64,000 nucleotides of DNA from Phycisphaerales bacterium (GTDB lineage: Bacteria > Planctomycetota > Phycisphaerae > UBA1845 > UTPLA1): contig JACKHI010000001.1 in the NCBI GenBank assembly GCA_020639075.1, positions 2,356,001-2,420,000 on the forward strand, read 5' to 3'. A program made the position numbers and the translations under genes. Below the pieces are notes generated by a model. The model saw only the letters and a program-made list of their open reading frames with translations. It had not been told where the DNA came from and did no database searches. Shown here piece by piece: positions 34,817 through 43,460 of the stretch (positions are counted from its first letter, which is position 1; every line of letters begins with the position of its first letter).

Positions 34817-35812
34817 ATGAACTTCGAAACCAACTACATGGGCATGACCCTCAAGAATCCCCTTGTCCCGTCCGCGAGCCCGATGACCAGCGATTTGGAC
34901 GGAATTCGCCGGCTCGAAGACGCCGGCGCGGCGGCAATCGTCCTGCCATCGCTGTTCGAAGAGCAGATTCGGCACGACGCCGCGGAACTTGTGCATCATC
35001 TCGAACAGGGGACTAATAGTTACGGCGAAGCGATCACGTACTTCCCCGAACCGGCCAGCGATGAATTCGCGATCGGTCCCGAGGCCTATCTGAAACACGT
35101 CGACGAAGCCAAGCGCACGACGGGCGTCCCCATCATCGCCAGCCTGAACGGATCGACGATGGGCGGCTGGACGGACTACGCTCGAAACATGGAGCAGGCC
35201 GGCGCCGACGCGATCGAGCTCAACATCTATCACGTGGCCGCGGATATCGACGTGCCGGGCGAGGACGTCGAAAAGCGTTATATCGAGATTCTCTCGGCCG
35301 TGCGTTCCGCCGTGAACATTCCCGTCGCCGTCAAACTGGGCCCGTACTTCAGCTCGATGGCGAACATGGCGAAGAAGCTCGACGAAGCCGGCGCCGACGC
35401 CCTTGTGCTGTTCAATCGCTTTTATCAGCCGGATATCGATCTCGAGCTGATCGAAGTCGTTCCGAACGTCGTCTTGTCCAACTCTCACGAACTGCGACTG
35501 CCGCTGCGATGGATCGCCATCCTCTACGGTCGCATCGAAACCAGTCTCGCCGCGACGACGGGCGTTCATTCGGCGCAAGACGCAATCAAGCTCACGATGG
35601 CCGGCGCCGACGTCATCCAGATGGCGAGCACCCTGCTTCGCCGCGGCTCCCACGCGCTGACGGATATTCTCGACGGCATGAAGCAGTGGATGGAGGAGAA
35701 CGAGTACGAATCGCTTCAGCAGATGAAGGGAAGCCTCAGCCAGAAGTCGTGCCCGGATCCGACGGCGTTCGAACGTGCGAACTACATGCGGGCGCTGCAG
35801 CGGTATATGTAG
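34817..35812 (+). CDS. Dihydroorotate dehydrogenase-like flavoprotein
   Basis: This 331-aa TIM-barrel protein belongs to the DHOD-like group. The N-terminus TNYMGMTLKNPLVPSASPM, NIPVAVKLGPYFSSM with its phosphate-binding Lys, and AGADVIQMASTLLRRG are typical FMN-binding features. In place of the catalytic base region of PyrD, the sequence reads SNSHELRLPLRW, so true dihydroorotate activity is doubtful. A gene of this kind following nifJ is a recurring arrangement, and a role in using reduced ferredoxin is possible but unproven. AAGGA lies about 17 nt upstream, GAGAG about 10. Confidence 0.85.
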   Translation: MNFETNYMGMTLKNPLVPSASPMTSDLDGIRRLEDAGAAAIVLPSLFEEQIRHDAAELVHHLEQGTNSYGEAITYFPEPASDEFAIGPEAYLKHVDEAKRTTGVPIIASLNGSTMGGWTDYARNMEQAGADAIELNIYHVAADIDVPGEDVEKRYIEILSAVRSAVNIPVAVKLGPYFSSMANMAKKLDEAGADALVLFNRFYQPDIDLELIEVVPNVVLSNSHELRLPLRWIAILYGRIETSLAATTGVHSAQDAIKLTMAGADVIQMASTLLRRGSHALTDILDGMKQWMEENEYESLQQMKGSLSQKSCPDPTAFERANYMRALQRYM

Positions 35813-35824
35813 ACGCCGCCGCAG

Positions 35825-35843
35825 GTCGGGTCATCGACCCGAC
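35825..35843. repeat. REP-type palindrome (single copy)
   Basis: GTCGGGTCATCGACCCGAC is a perfect 8-bp stem with an ATC loop. It lies 12 nt after the DHOD-like gene, and the same stem sequence begins again at 35871 as the left arm around the IS element. Confidence 0.6.
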
Positions 35844-35870
35844 ACGACAAGCACGCAACGCCGAGACCGC

Positions 35871-35889
35871 GTAGGTCGGGTCATCGACC
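35871..35889. repeat. Left REP arm flanking the IS4-family element
   Basis: GTAGGTCGGGTCATCGACC is the exact reverse complement of 37423-37441. With the adjoining GAATGGCATG of the IS end, the inverted repeat is 29 bp without a mismatch. The GTAG head and the palindromic body are those of a REP element. Confidence 0.75.
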
Positions 35890-37422
35890 GAATGGCATGT
35901 AGACATAACTTCTTTTACGACGCGCACTTACAAGCGGTTGCGCAATAGATGACCTCCCGTTGCAATGGTGTTGTCAAGTAAAGGCACCGTTACGACAGGA
36001 GGTCGATCATGCGTAGTTTGAGGGTTGCCGCCCGTGGGCTCAAGGGGCTTGTCGATTCCGAATGTCACTTTTCTCTTATTCCACAGGCGACCATCGATGC
36101 GATCAGTCGTGCGGTCGGGTATCGCGGCCGGCGTTGCTTTTGGACGCCGACTGTCATTGTGTGGACCTTCCTGCGACAGATCCTCGTCAGCAATTGCGCT
36201 TGCCGCGAGGCCGTCGCCATGACGATCAGCGGATCTCTCGCTCGCGATATTCAGCGACACGGCGAACCACAATGTTCGATATCCGGTGATCCCAGCGCCT
36301 ATGCACAGGCGCGTGGCAGACTCCCGCTGAAGTGGTTCGAGGCACTCCATCGGCGCATCTCCGACGATGTGTGCGGTCGCGTGGGCGACACGCTGCGCTG
36401 GTGCGGACGTCGCGTTCGCATCATCGACGGCGCGACGATCAGCATGCCGGATACGCCGGCGTTGCAGGCGGCATTTCCGCAACCCCATGGTCAGAAGCCC
36501 GGCTGCGGTTTTCCACAACTTCGCCTGACGGCGATTTTCTGTCATGCGAGCAGCGCCCTGTTGGATCTGACGGTCGATGCGCTTCGCGTGCAGGAACTTC
36601 CCCTCTTGCGACGCATGCTCCAGCGGTTTGATTCCGGCGATGTCATCGTTGCCGATCGCGCCTATCAAAGCTATGCAGACGTGGCGGAATGGCGACGTCA
36701 CGGCATCGACGTGCTGCTGCGGCTGAATGAAGCACCGCTTCCGAATCTGCGGCCGTTGCGCCGTCTGGACCGCAACGACACGTTGATCGTGTGGCGTCGG
36801 CCGAAGAACCGCATACGACATCTTTCGCCGGAACAATGGGCGGTGTTGCCGGAATCGATGCACGTTCGACGGGTCGAAACGACTGTGGCTGCGTACGGAT
36901 TCCGCACGCAGCACATCCAGGTATTGACGACCTTGCTTGACGAGGCGGCCTACTCGGCCGAATCGATTGCCGCGTTGTATCGTGATCGTTGGATGGCTGA
37001 GTTGAACCTGCGGAGCCTGAAGACAACGCTGAACATGGAAGTGCTCCGGGGAAAGTCGCCAGATATCGTTCGCAAGGAAGTGTACATGTACGCCGTGGCC
37101 TACAACCTGATTCGTTCGTTGATGTGGCGCGCGGCGAGGAGTCGCGATGGCGATCCGCGACGACTGAGTTTCGACGGAGCGCGGCAGCGAATCACAGCGA
37201 TGGCGCCGTTCCTCGAAATCCTCCACGCACACAGCGATCGTGTCGCCTTGCTACAAAGACTCCTGGAACTCGTCGCCGCCGACAAGCTCCCGAATCGACC
37301 TGACCGAATCGAGCCTCGAGCCGTCAAACGCAGACCCAAGACGTACCTGCGGCTCACCCAATCACGATCCAAAATCCGCGCAAAACTCCGAAAAACTCAC
37401 GCGGCTTAGCTTCATGCCATTC
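35890..37422 (+). mobile_element. IS4-family insertion sequence within a REP pair
   Basis: The 1.53-kb element starts GAATGGCATGTAG and ends with the reverse complement of GAATGGCATGAAG, giving terminal inverted repeats of about 10-13 bp. One intact transposase gene is inside. The flanks are the two arms of a REP palindrome rather than a direct repeat, so no target duplication can be read. Alternatively the IS ends include the arms (35871-37441). Confidence 0.8.
36009..37409 (+). CDS. IS4-family transposase
   Basis: A 466-aa DDE transposase with AGGAGG 6 nt before ATG 36009. The first Asp lies in RIIDGATISMPDTP, the second in DVIVADRAYQSYAD, and the Glu in the YREK signature YRDRWMAELNLRSLK, which matches Y-x2-R-x3-E-x6-K. 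The C-terminal region is basic. The frame is intact. It is not closely similar to the IS50-like transposase at 18729-20132, so the two elements arrived independently. Confidence 0.92.
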   Translation: MRSLRVAARGLKGLVDSECHFSLIPQATIDAISRAVGYRGRRCFWTPTVIVWTFLRQILVSNCACREAVAMTISGSLARDIQRHGEPQCSISGDPSAYAQARGRLPLKWFEALHRRISDDVCGRVGDTLRWCGRRVRIIDGATISMPDTPALQAAFPQPHGQKPGCGFPQLRLTAIFCHASSALLDLTVDALRVQELPLLRRMLQRFDSGDVIVADRAYQSYADVAEWRRHGIDVLLRLNEAPLPNLRPLRRLDRNDTLIVWRRPKNRIRHLSPEQWAVLPESMHVRRVETTVAAYGFRTQHIQVLTTLLDEAAYSAESIAALYRDRWMAELNLRSLKTTLNMEVLRGKSPDIVRKEVYMYAVAYNLIRSLMWRAARSRDGDPRRLSFDGARQRITAMAPFLEILHAHSDRVALLQRLLELVAADKLPNRPDRIEPRAVKRRPKTYLRLTQSRSKIRAKLRKTHAA

Positions 37423-37441
37423 GGTCGATGACCCGACCTAC
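37423..37441. repeat. Right REP arm overlapping a stop codon
   Basis: This is the reverse complement of 35871-35889. Its GTAG head, read on the minus strand, supplies the TAG stop (37440-37438) of the membrane protein gene at 37438-38715. The REP therefore begins inside the last codons of that gene. Confidence 0.7.
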
Positions 37442-38715
37442 ACGCTGCCGTGCAGCCACTCCGGCACGGGCAGTCGCGCCACGTGCGACATCGCGCAGAC
37501 TGCGATCCCCCATACATGAATCACGATCGATGCGATCAGCAGACTCCGCGCGAGCTTCGACGGCTTCGCGCCGATGCCGACGATGATCGCAATCATCAAG
37601 ACGGGCAGATAGTCCAGACTGAATCGGTGCCCGAACTGCCAGAAGCCGGTATTGAAGTACATCAACAACGGAATCAAACATGCAACGCATCCGATGAGCG
37701 CCGACCTCGCCAGTTTCTCCCGATCCGGGCGAATCGCACCCACGATCGCATAGATGATCGCCGGCGACGTCAGGAACAGGCTCATGCCGTTTGGATCATA
37801 CGCCAGCCAGGGAAAGCCACTAGTCCCGAGCGAAGGCGGTGCGAGAAAAAACCAGAACAAGTTGACTGGAATGAACCCGAGGCCGAACTGACCATGTTCG
37901 TGCATCAATTCGGCAGGCCGGCCGCGCAGCAACATCGCCGAATAGTGGAAATCGAACGGCGTGCCGAATCGCGCGGCGTTGTAGGCACAGAGCAGCCCAA
38001 TCGCGACGAGCGGCCCAGCGGCCAGCAACGCAATGGACTTCCATTCGCGTCGTCGCAACATTGCGACCACAAAGAACACAGCCGCAAACATCGCCGTCGG
38101 TCGCGCCAGCATTGCAAGGCCGACCGCAAGACCGACGAGAATCACACGTCGCTTTCCGAAGAACTCAACAAGCGCCAGGAGCAGACCGCACATAGCGCAC
38201 GAGTGCGCGAAGTGCCAATCGCCGCCGCGCGCCGCCGCCTCCCAAACGGCGGTGCCGAATGCAAAGAAAGCAACGATCAGATAATGATCGCGGGGAATCA
38301 TCGGCTCGCCGTGAATTCGAATTGACGCCCGCCGCGCAACGATGTCAAACAGGAGCACTGCGACGACCATCAGCAATCGACACATGCCGGCCGACGTAAC
38401 CATATCTCCGACGATCGCCACGAACGGCATCGCGACGAATGCCGGTAGCGGCGGATAGGCGACGTAGAACCGCCCCGGCTCGGCTGTCGGGATCAGTTCA
38501 TCGAGTTTCGTTTCCGGCGATTGCCAGTTCTCCGGCGAGACCCATAAATGGCCTTCGAGAATTGCCCCGGCCAAGTGAGTGAACCACTGCGGCGTCGGTA
38601 CGGACAGGTGTTTTCGCTGCTCCGGCAGACCGAAGTAGACGAGCATTGCGAGGACGGCGATCACGTAGGGATTCGCTGTTCGCGCCGCCGCACTCGACTC
38701 ACCGATCTCGTTCAT
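37438..38715 (-). CDS. Polytopic membrane protein, possible GT-C glycosyltransferase
   Basis: This 425-aa protein starts at ATG 38715 (frame open to 38751) and has about ten membrane helices. After helix 1 a loop of about 60 residues carries WVSPENWQSPETKLDELIP and a RFYVAYPPLPAFVAMPF segment. This layout resembles the first periplasmic loop of GT-C membrane glycosyltransferases (PMT/ArnT-like), but the catalytic Asp/Glu pair is not clear. The last codons run into a REP element next to the IS. It may be divergently transcribed from gpsA across 98 nt. Confidence 0.65.
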   Translation of the reverse strand: MNEIGESSAAARTANPYVIAVLAMLVYFGLPEQRKHLSVPTPQWFTHLAGAILEGHLWVSPENWQSPETKLDELIPTAEPGRFYVAYPPLPAFVAMPFVAIVGDMVTSAGMCRLLMVVAVLLFDIVARRASIRIHGEPMIPRDHYLIVAFFAFGTAVWEAAARGGDWHFAHSCAMCGLLLALVEFFGKRRVILVGLAVGLAMLARPTAMFAAVFFVVAMLRRREWKSIALLAAGPLVAIGLLCAYNAARFGTPFDFHYSAMLLRGRPAELMHEHGQFGLGFIPVNLFWFFLAPPSLGTSGFPWLAYDPNGMSLFLTSPAIIYAIVGAIRPDREKLARSALIGCVACLIPLLMYFNTGFWQFGHRFSLDYLPVLMIAIIVGIGAKPSKLARSLLIASIVIHVWGIAVCAMSHVARLPVPEWLHGSV

Positions 38716-38813
38716 TGCGGCAATCCAAGTTGCGCCTTGTCCACATGTCAAGCGTCACGCGTCGCGATGCGAGAATCGGCGTTTGCTTGAAACCCCGCCG
38801 GAGTCCCTATTTA

Positions 38814-39818
38814 ATGACGTCCATGTACGAACAGGTAGCCATCATCGGCGCAGGACAGATGGGTACGGTTTGCGCCGTCATGCTCGCGGATCGCGGCGTT
38901 CACGTGCGACTCTGGGGTCGATCACCGGAGCACATCGAGGCCCTTCGCGTGCGACGAGAAAATCAGCGCCACTTGCCCGGCCTGCGAATCCCCGAGCGCG
39001 TTTCGTTCACCTGCGATCCCGCGGCGGTCTTTCTCGGCGCGGAACTTGTCATCGCCGCCGTGCCTTGCCAGTATCTTCGGACCGTATTCACGCAACTCGC
39101 CGATGCGTGCCCGCGCGACATCCCTGTGGCCAGCGTGACAAAGGGCATCGAGAACGAGACGCTACTTCGGCCGACGCAGATCATCAGCGAGGTCCTGGGG
39201 CATACGTCCGTCGTGGCCCTCAGCGGGCCCAACATCGCGCCGGAACTCGCGCAATGCCTGCCCGCGACGATCGTCGCCGCCAGTAAAGACATCGAACTGG
39301 CAAAGAGCGTACAGGACACATTCAGTTCGCAGTGGCTTCGCGTCTATACGAATACGGACCTGCTCGGCGTCGAACTTGCCGGGGCGACGAAAAACGTCGT
39401 CGCGATCGCCGCCGGAATCGTCGACGGGCTGAAGGCGGGCGACAACGCGAAAGCCGCGCTACTCGCGCGCGGTCTCGCCGAGATCCAGCGCCTCGGCGTC
39501 GCCATGGGCGCACGCAGCGAGACATTTGCGGGACTCGCCGGGCTCGGCGATCTCGTGACGACGTGCATCTCGCCCGTGGGCCGCAATCGCAGCGCCGGAG
39601 AACTCATCGGCAAAGGCAGGACGATTGACGAAGTGCTCAAGTCCACATCGTCCGTCATCGAGGGTATTCCCACGACGCGCAGCGTTTTTCAGCTCGCTCG
39701 ACAGTACGACGTCGAAATGCCGATCGTGGAGGCCGTGCACGGCGTTCTGTTCGAGGGCAAAGAGGTCATCGCCACGCTGAGCGAACTGATGACGCGACGC
39801 CTCAAGCACGAGGACTGA
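38814..39818 (+). CDS. gpsA: Glycerol-3-phosphate dehydrogenase [NAD(P)+]
   Basis: The 334-aa enzyme reduces dihydroxyacetone phosphate to sn-glycerol 3-phosphate for phospholipid synthesis. ATG 38814 has GGAG about 10 nt upstream. The Rossmann motif is IGAGQMGTVCAVML (residues 11-24). Lys110 in SVTKGIE, SGPN (137-140), Lys193 in GATKNVVAIAAG, GLGDLVTTC and GRNRSAGE fit the family active site. The following oxidoreductase gene starts 5 nt after the stop, so the two form an operon. Confidence 0.95.
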   Translation: MTSMYEQVAIIGAGQMGTVCAVMLADRGVHVRLWGRSPEHIEALRVRRENQRHLPGLRIPERVSFTCDPAAVFLGAELVIAAVPCQYLRTVFTQLADACPRDIPVASVTKGIENETLLRPTQIISEVLGHTSVVALSGPNIAPELAQCLPATIVAASKDIELAKSVQDTFSSQWLRVYTNTDLLGVELAGATKNVVAIAAGIVDGLKAGDNAKAALLARGLAEIQRLGVAMGARSETFAGLAGLGDLVTTCISPVGRNRSAGELIGKGRTIDEVLKSTSSVIEGIPTTRSVFQLARQYDVEMPIVEAVHGVLFEGKEVIATLSELMTRRLKHED

Positions 39819-39823
39819 TCGCG

Positions 39824-40831
39824 ATGAGCGAGACGACGGGATGGGGAATTCTCGGCTGCGGCCGAATGACCGATCGACGCGTGGCGCCGGCGTTTCGCCA
39901 ATGCCCGACGGCGCGGCTCGTTGCATTCCAATCCCGCGACGCCGGCAAGGCCGAAGCGTATCGCGCCAAGTACGACGCTGAGATCGCCTACAGCGACATC
40001 GACGCATTTCTTGCCAATGACGACGTACAGGCCGTCTATATCGCGACGCCACCGGCGATGCACGTCGAGCACGTCCTGCAGTGCCTGGACGCCGGCAAGC
40101 ATGTCCTCGTCGACAAGCCGATTGCGTTGACGGCCGCCGACGCTCTGAGACTTGTCGATTCCGCCGAACACCACGGTAAGACGCTCGGGGTTCTCCATCA
40201 GCAGCGATTCCATCCCGCAATTCGCCGGCTGGTCCGACTTGCGACCGACGGCACGCTCGGCGCGCTGCACGTGGTCCGCATTCAGATCGCGATGTGGCTA
40301 CGAATCGAGGGCAACTGGCGCTACGACGCCGCCGTCGCCGGCGGTGGCGCCGCTATGGATCTCGCGCCACACGCCCTCGACATCCTGTTGCACCTGCTGG
40401 GCGCCCCACGACGGATCACGGCGACGACGTCCACGCATTGTCTGGACGCCGACGTGGAGGACTTCTGTGCGGCAACGATTGATTTCGAGAAGGGTCCAAT
40501 CGGCCTTGTCGACGTCAGCTATAGCGCCCACGGCTACGGCGGGCGCATCGAGGCCTTCGGCGATCGCGGGACATTCGTTTCCGACGGATGCCTGCAGCAG
40601 GCGGACGAATTCACGATGAGCCTTCGAACCGCCGACGAATCCGTCTCCGCGGAAACCCATCGGTACGACGGCATGTGCTTCAGGGACGCGATCGAGGACT
40701 TTTCAGCCGCCGTGCGCATGAATCGCGCCCCGATCGTTACGGGACGACACGCGGTGCGGGTCATGCGAGCGATCGGCGCCATCTATGATTCCGCCGGTTC
40801 CGGCCGATCCGTCTCGATTCCGCCGGAATGA
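39824..40831 (+). CDS. Gfo/Idh/MocA-family oxidoreductase
   Basis: This 335-aa protein has an N-terminal Rossmann domain (GWGILGCGRMTDRRVAPAF) and the family core AVYIATPPAMHVEHVLQCLDAGKHVLVDKPIALT, in which the Lys of the KP pair is the usual catalytic residue. A C-terminal alpha/beta domain with GGAAMDLAPHALDILLHLLG follows; His is expected to take part in catalysis. Substrates of this family are sugars, inositols or related compounds, and the exact one is not evident. It follows gpsA by 5 nt with GAGG in the end of that gene. Confidence 0.88.
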   Translation: MSETTGWGILGCGRMTDRRVAPAFRQCPTARLVAFQSRDAGKAEAYRAKYDAEIAYSDIDAFLANDDVQAVYIATPPAMHVEHVLQCLDAGKHVLVDKPIALTAADALRLVDSAEHHGKTLGVLHQQRFHPAIRRLVRLATDGTLGALHVVRIQIAMWLRIEGNWRYDAAVAGGGAAMDLAPHALDILLHLLGAPRRITATTSTHCLDADVEDFCAATIDFEKGPIGLVDVSYSAHGYGGRIEAFGDRGTFVSDGCLQQADEFTMSLRTADESVSAETHRYDGMCFRDAIEDFSAAVRMNRAPIVTGRHAVRVMRAIGAIYDSAGSGRSVSIPPE

Positions 40832-40846
40832 GCCGTCCGATTCGCC

Positions 40847-40876
40847 TTGAGACGACTGTGGGATATCGCCTACACT
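40847..40876 (+). promoter_or_regulatory. Promoter-like site before the ECF sigma gene
   Basis: TTGAGA (40847-40852) and TACACT (40871-40876) are 18 nt apart, 108 nt before ATG 40985. It is a fair sigma-70-type match in GC-rich DNA. Self-regulated ECF promoters usually differ (AAC/CGT type), and none was recognised. Confidence 0.3.
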
Positions 40877-40984
40877 ACGGGGTCCTCCAGGAAGTCACGG
40901 AGTCCGCCGTTTTCCGGTCGCCGAAGCGTTTCCTGCAAGGATAATGTCGATCGGCGACATCGATAAAAAGGACGCGAAGCGAGA

Positions 40985-41602
40985 ATGACCTACGATCCGG
41001 CCACCCCGAATCGACCGCAGAAGGCGGCCTCGTCGGACCGCCGCGGCACGTTCGATCGGCAGTACCTGGCGTCCTATCGCGTGCTGTGGTTGATCGCTGC
41101 GGGCGTCACCGGCAATCGATCGATGGCGGACGACGTTGTGCAGGAAGCCGCGATGATTGCCCTGGGCAAGCTGGAGCAATTCACACCTGGGACGAATTTC
41201 AAGGCCTGGATGGGACAGATCGTGCGACATGTGGGAGCCAACGCCGCTCGAAAGGAATACCGGCGACGGGCGACGTCGATCGGCGAAGACGGTGTCAGCG
41301 ATGTCGCCGATCCGAACCGACGATCCGCGGGCGATTCTCCGGTGGATCGATCGTCCGGAAGGCTGGCGACGGATCAGGACCACTTCGACGACGCCGTGGT
41401 CCGCGCGCTGAATGAGCTGTCGGACGTCGCGCGAGCCTGTCTCCTGCTGAAGTCCGTTGAAGGAATGGACTACGCCGAGATCTCGGCGCTCCTTGATATC
41501 CCGTCCGGGACGGCCATGAGCCACGTGCATCGCGCTCGGAAGCACATGGGCGTGCGACTGATGTCCGATCGAGCGAACCGGGGGGCACAGGCAAGCGCCT
41601 GA
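40985..41602 (+). CDS. ECF-type RNA polymerase sigma factor
   Basis: A 205-aa sigma factor with only regions 2 and 4. Region 2 includes FDRQYLASYRVLWLIAAGV and ADDVVQEAAMIAL, and a TNFKAWMGQIVRHV segment that contacts the -10 element. A linker of about 50 polar residues separates it from region 4, where LLLKSVEGMDYAEISALL and PSGTAMSHVHRARKHM form the helix-turn-helix. The next gene begins 7 nt after its stop and looks like its membrane anti-sigma partner. Confidence 0.9.
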   Translation: MTYDPATPNRPQKAASSDRRGTFDRQYLASYRVLWLIAAGVTGNRSMADDVVQEAAMIALGKLEQFTPGTNFKAWMGQIVRHVGANAARKEYRRRATSIGEDGVSDVADPNRRSAGDSPVDRSSGRLATDQDHFDDAVVRALNELSDVARACLLLKSVEGMDYAEISALLDIPSGTAMSHVHRARKHMGVRLMSDRANRGAQASA

Positions 41603-41609
41603 GGAAACG

Positions 41610-42428
41610 ATGACGAACCAGACAGAAAAGCTCGAACGATGGATCAACGCCTATCTGGACGGCGCGCTGGACCCGATCGATGCGGCCCGCTTCGAGTCCG
41701 TCGTGGATCGCAATCCGTCGCTGCGCGAGCGGCTCGATACGCATCGACTGATCGAAGCCTCGCTGAACCGCACCTTCGCGCCGCCCGTGCGAAAGCCGGC
41801 AGCGCCGTCGAGCATCGTGCGTGAGACGATTTCGATGGAAGCGGCTGAACCCGCTGGCGAGGCCGCGCCGCCTAGCGCGCGGACATCGGGTCGCTTCTTC
41901 AGAAAATTCGCGATGGCGGCCATGCTCGCCATCGTCGCCTTTGGCGGTTATTGGGGGTGGCAGAATCGCGCGCTGTTCATCGGCACGTCCGGCCCGCTGA
42001 CGTTGACTCAATTTTACGAGAAATCGGCGGCCAACGATTTCAAGGAAGACTGGGTCTGCAAGAACGAACGGCAGTTCCAGACGACGTTCTGGTATCGGCT
42101 CGGATCTGGCGTCGCACTGGCGTCGGCGCCGTCAAACGTCAAAGTCCTCGGTATCAAGTACGGCAACACGCTGTCGCCTCAGTCCGTCCATCTGACAGCC
42201 AAGGTCGACGGCAAAGGCGTCGTCGTCTTTGTCGACAGTAAGCACAACGATCGCAAGGACGACGTTTCATCCGATGGTCTGCACGCTTTCCGGAAAGAGA
42301 CGGACCATCTGGTGTTCGTCGAAGTCTCACCGCTGGATCATCCCGCCGTCCTCGGCCTGTTGTCGGAAACGGAGCTTCCTGTCGAATGGACGCAGGAACT
42401 CGACATTCCGATGGCGAATCAAAACTAA
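41610..42428 (+). CDS. Membrane-bound anti-sigma-factor-like protein
   Basis: The 272-aa product starts ERWINAYLDGALDPIDAARFE, the helical motif seen in short anti-sigma N-terminal domains, but lacks the HxxxCxxC zinc motif. One membrane helix (FAMAAMLAIVAFGGYWGW) lies near residues 105-122, and about 150 extracytoplasmic residues follow. Its position 7 nt after the ECF sigma gene is the main reason for the call. The sensed signal is unknown. Confidence 0.75.
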   Translation: MTNQTEKLERWINAYLDGALDPIDAARFESVVDRNPSLRERLDTHRLIEASLNRTFAPPVRKPAAPSSIVRETISMEAAEPAGEAAPPSARTSGRFFRKFAMAAMLAIVAFGGYWGWQNRALFIGTSGPLTLTQFYEKSAANDFKEDWVCKNERQFQTTFWYRLGSGVALASAPSNVKVLGIKYGNTLSPQSVHLTAKVDGKGVVVFVDSKHNDRKDDVSSDGLHAFRKETDHLVFVEVSPLDHPAVLGLLSETELPVEWTQELDIPMANQN

Positions 42429-42497
42429 GTCAGAATTCCACGACCCGTCGTGAGCTCGCGTTGGCGATCGCGCAGTATGCGCGACGTCCTGCGGACG

Positions 42498-43460
42498 TCA
42501 GAATTCCCGCCTGGAGAACTTCCATACCGCAATCGCGACAATGACCGCCTCGAAGAGCAATGATGAACCGATCGACGTGACGGGATTCACATTGCCGATC
42601 CGGCGTTCCGCCGCCTCCGCCTTTTCGTAGTCCAACGTCATCATGCCGAGGTCGACCGTCCCCGAGCTGGGCTGCCCCGAAACTTCCGATTCGACAGTAG
42701 CGCCAATCAGGTTCCCCGCGATGCTGGGAATCTCCCGCATGTTGGGAAACACCGTCTTCAACACTTCGGCGCCGCGCACCCAGCGTGCATCGACCTTTAA
42801 CCCGAACGCATCGGACTGTTCAAGGAACTCATAGGTAATCTGCGGAGCAAAAACGCAGAGCCATGCCAGCATCGTGAGCAGGAATGAAGCCATTGCGTTT
42901 CGCGTCATCACGCCGAACAGCGCCGTGAACGCGTAGAGGTAGCTATAGAGAATGACGAACAGCGGAATGCACCAGAGATACGCCGGCGCCCAGTAGTGCC
43001 AGCGCAGTCCGGCGACGAGAAACGTCAGCACGACGAACAGCGCCGACTGAATCAGCACGAACACCATGCTTCCGAAGTATTTGCCGAGGAACAAGGTCGA
43101 TCTGGAGATCGGCTTCGACACGGCCACATCGATCGCCCCACGCTCCATCAGCGACGGAATCACGCCGCACGTTGCAACGATCGACAGGATGATGCCGACG
43201 AAGCCGATGTACCATCGACCGATGAGTTGCGTGAGAATCGCGCCGATGATCGCCCGCCCTTCCGGCGTCGACGGCGCGATTTGCAGTGACTCAATCGGCA
43301 CGGCGCCGAAGAACATACTCACGCCCGAATCCGAAATGCTGACGCTCGCCATCGCCAGCGACAGGAGAAGCGTCAGGCCTGCAAAAATCCAGAACAGCTT
43401 CTTGTCGAGCGCCTCGCGAAACGAATCCACGATCAACGCCCGGATCTGCATCGCAATCAT
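42498..43460 (-). CDS. ABC-2-type transporter permease
   Basis: A 320-aa membrane protein with about six helices and a large loop between helices 1 and 2, as in ABC-2 permeases. MQIRALIVDSFREALDKKLFWIFAGLTLLLSL is the usual start, and IPSLMERGAIDVAVSKPISRSTLFLGKYFG is a family hallmark in which the coupling helix region contacts the ATPase. The gene overlaps the ATPase gene by 4 nt (ATGA). Substrate unknown. Confidence 0.85.
   Translation of the reverse strand: MIAMQIRALIVDSFREALDKKLFWIFAGLTLLLSLAMASVSISDSGVSMFFGAVPIESLQIAPSTPEGRAIIGAILTQLIGRWYIGFVGIILSIVATCGVIPSLMERGAIDVAVSKPISRSTLFLGKYFGSMVFVLIQSALFVVLTFLVAGLRWHYWAPAYLWCIPLFVILYSYLYAFTALFGVMTRNAMASFLLTMLAWLCVFAPQITYEFLEQSDAFGLKVDARWVRGAEVLKTVFPNMREIPSIAGNLIGATVESEVSGQPSSGTVDLGMMTLDYEKAEAAERRIGNVNPVTSIGSSLLFEAVIVAIAVWKFSRREF

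Noticed and set aside
33623..35653. 676-aa minus-strand frame
   Set aside because: Antisense of nifJ and the DHOD-like gene, both clearly real by motifs.
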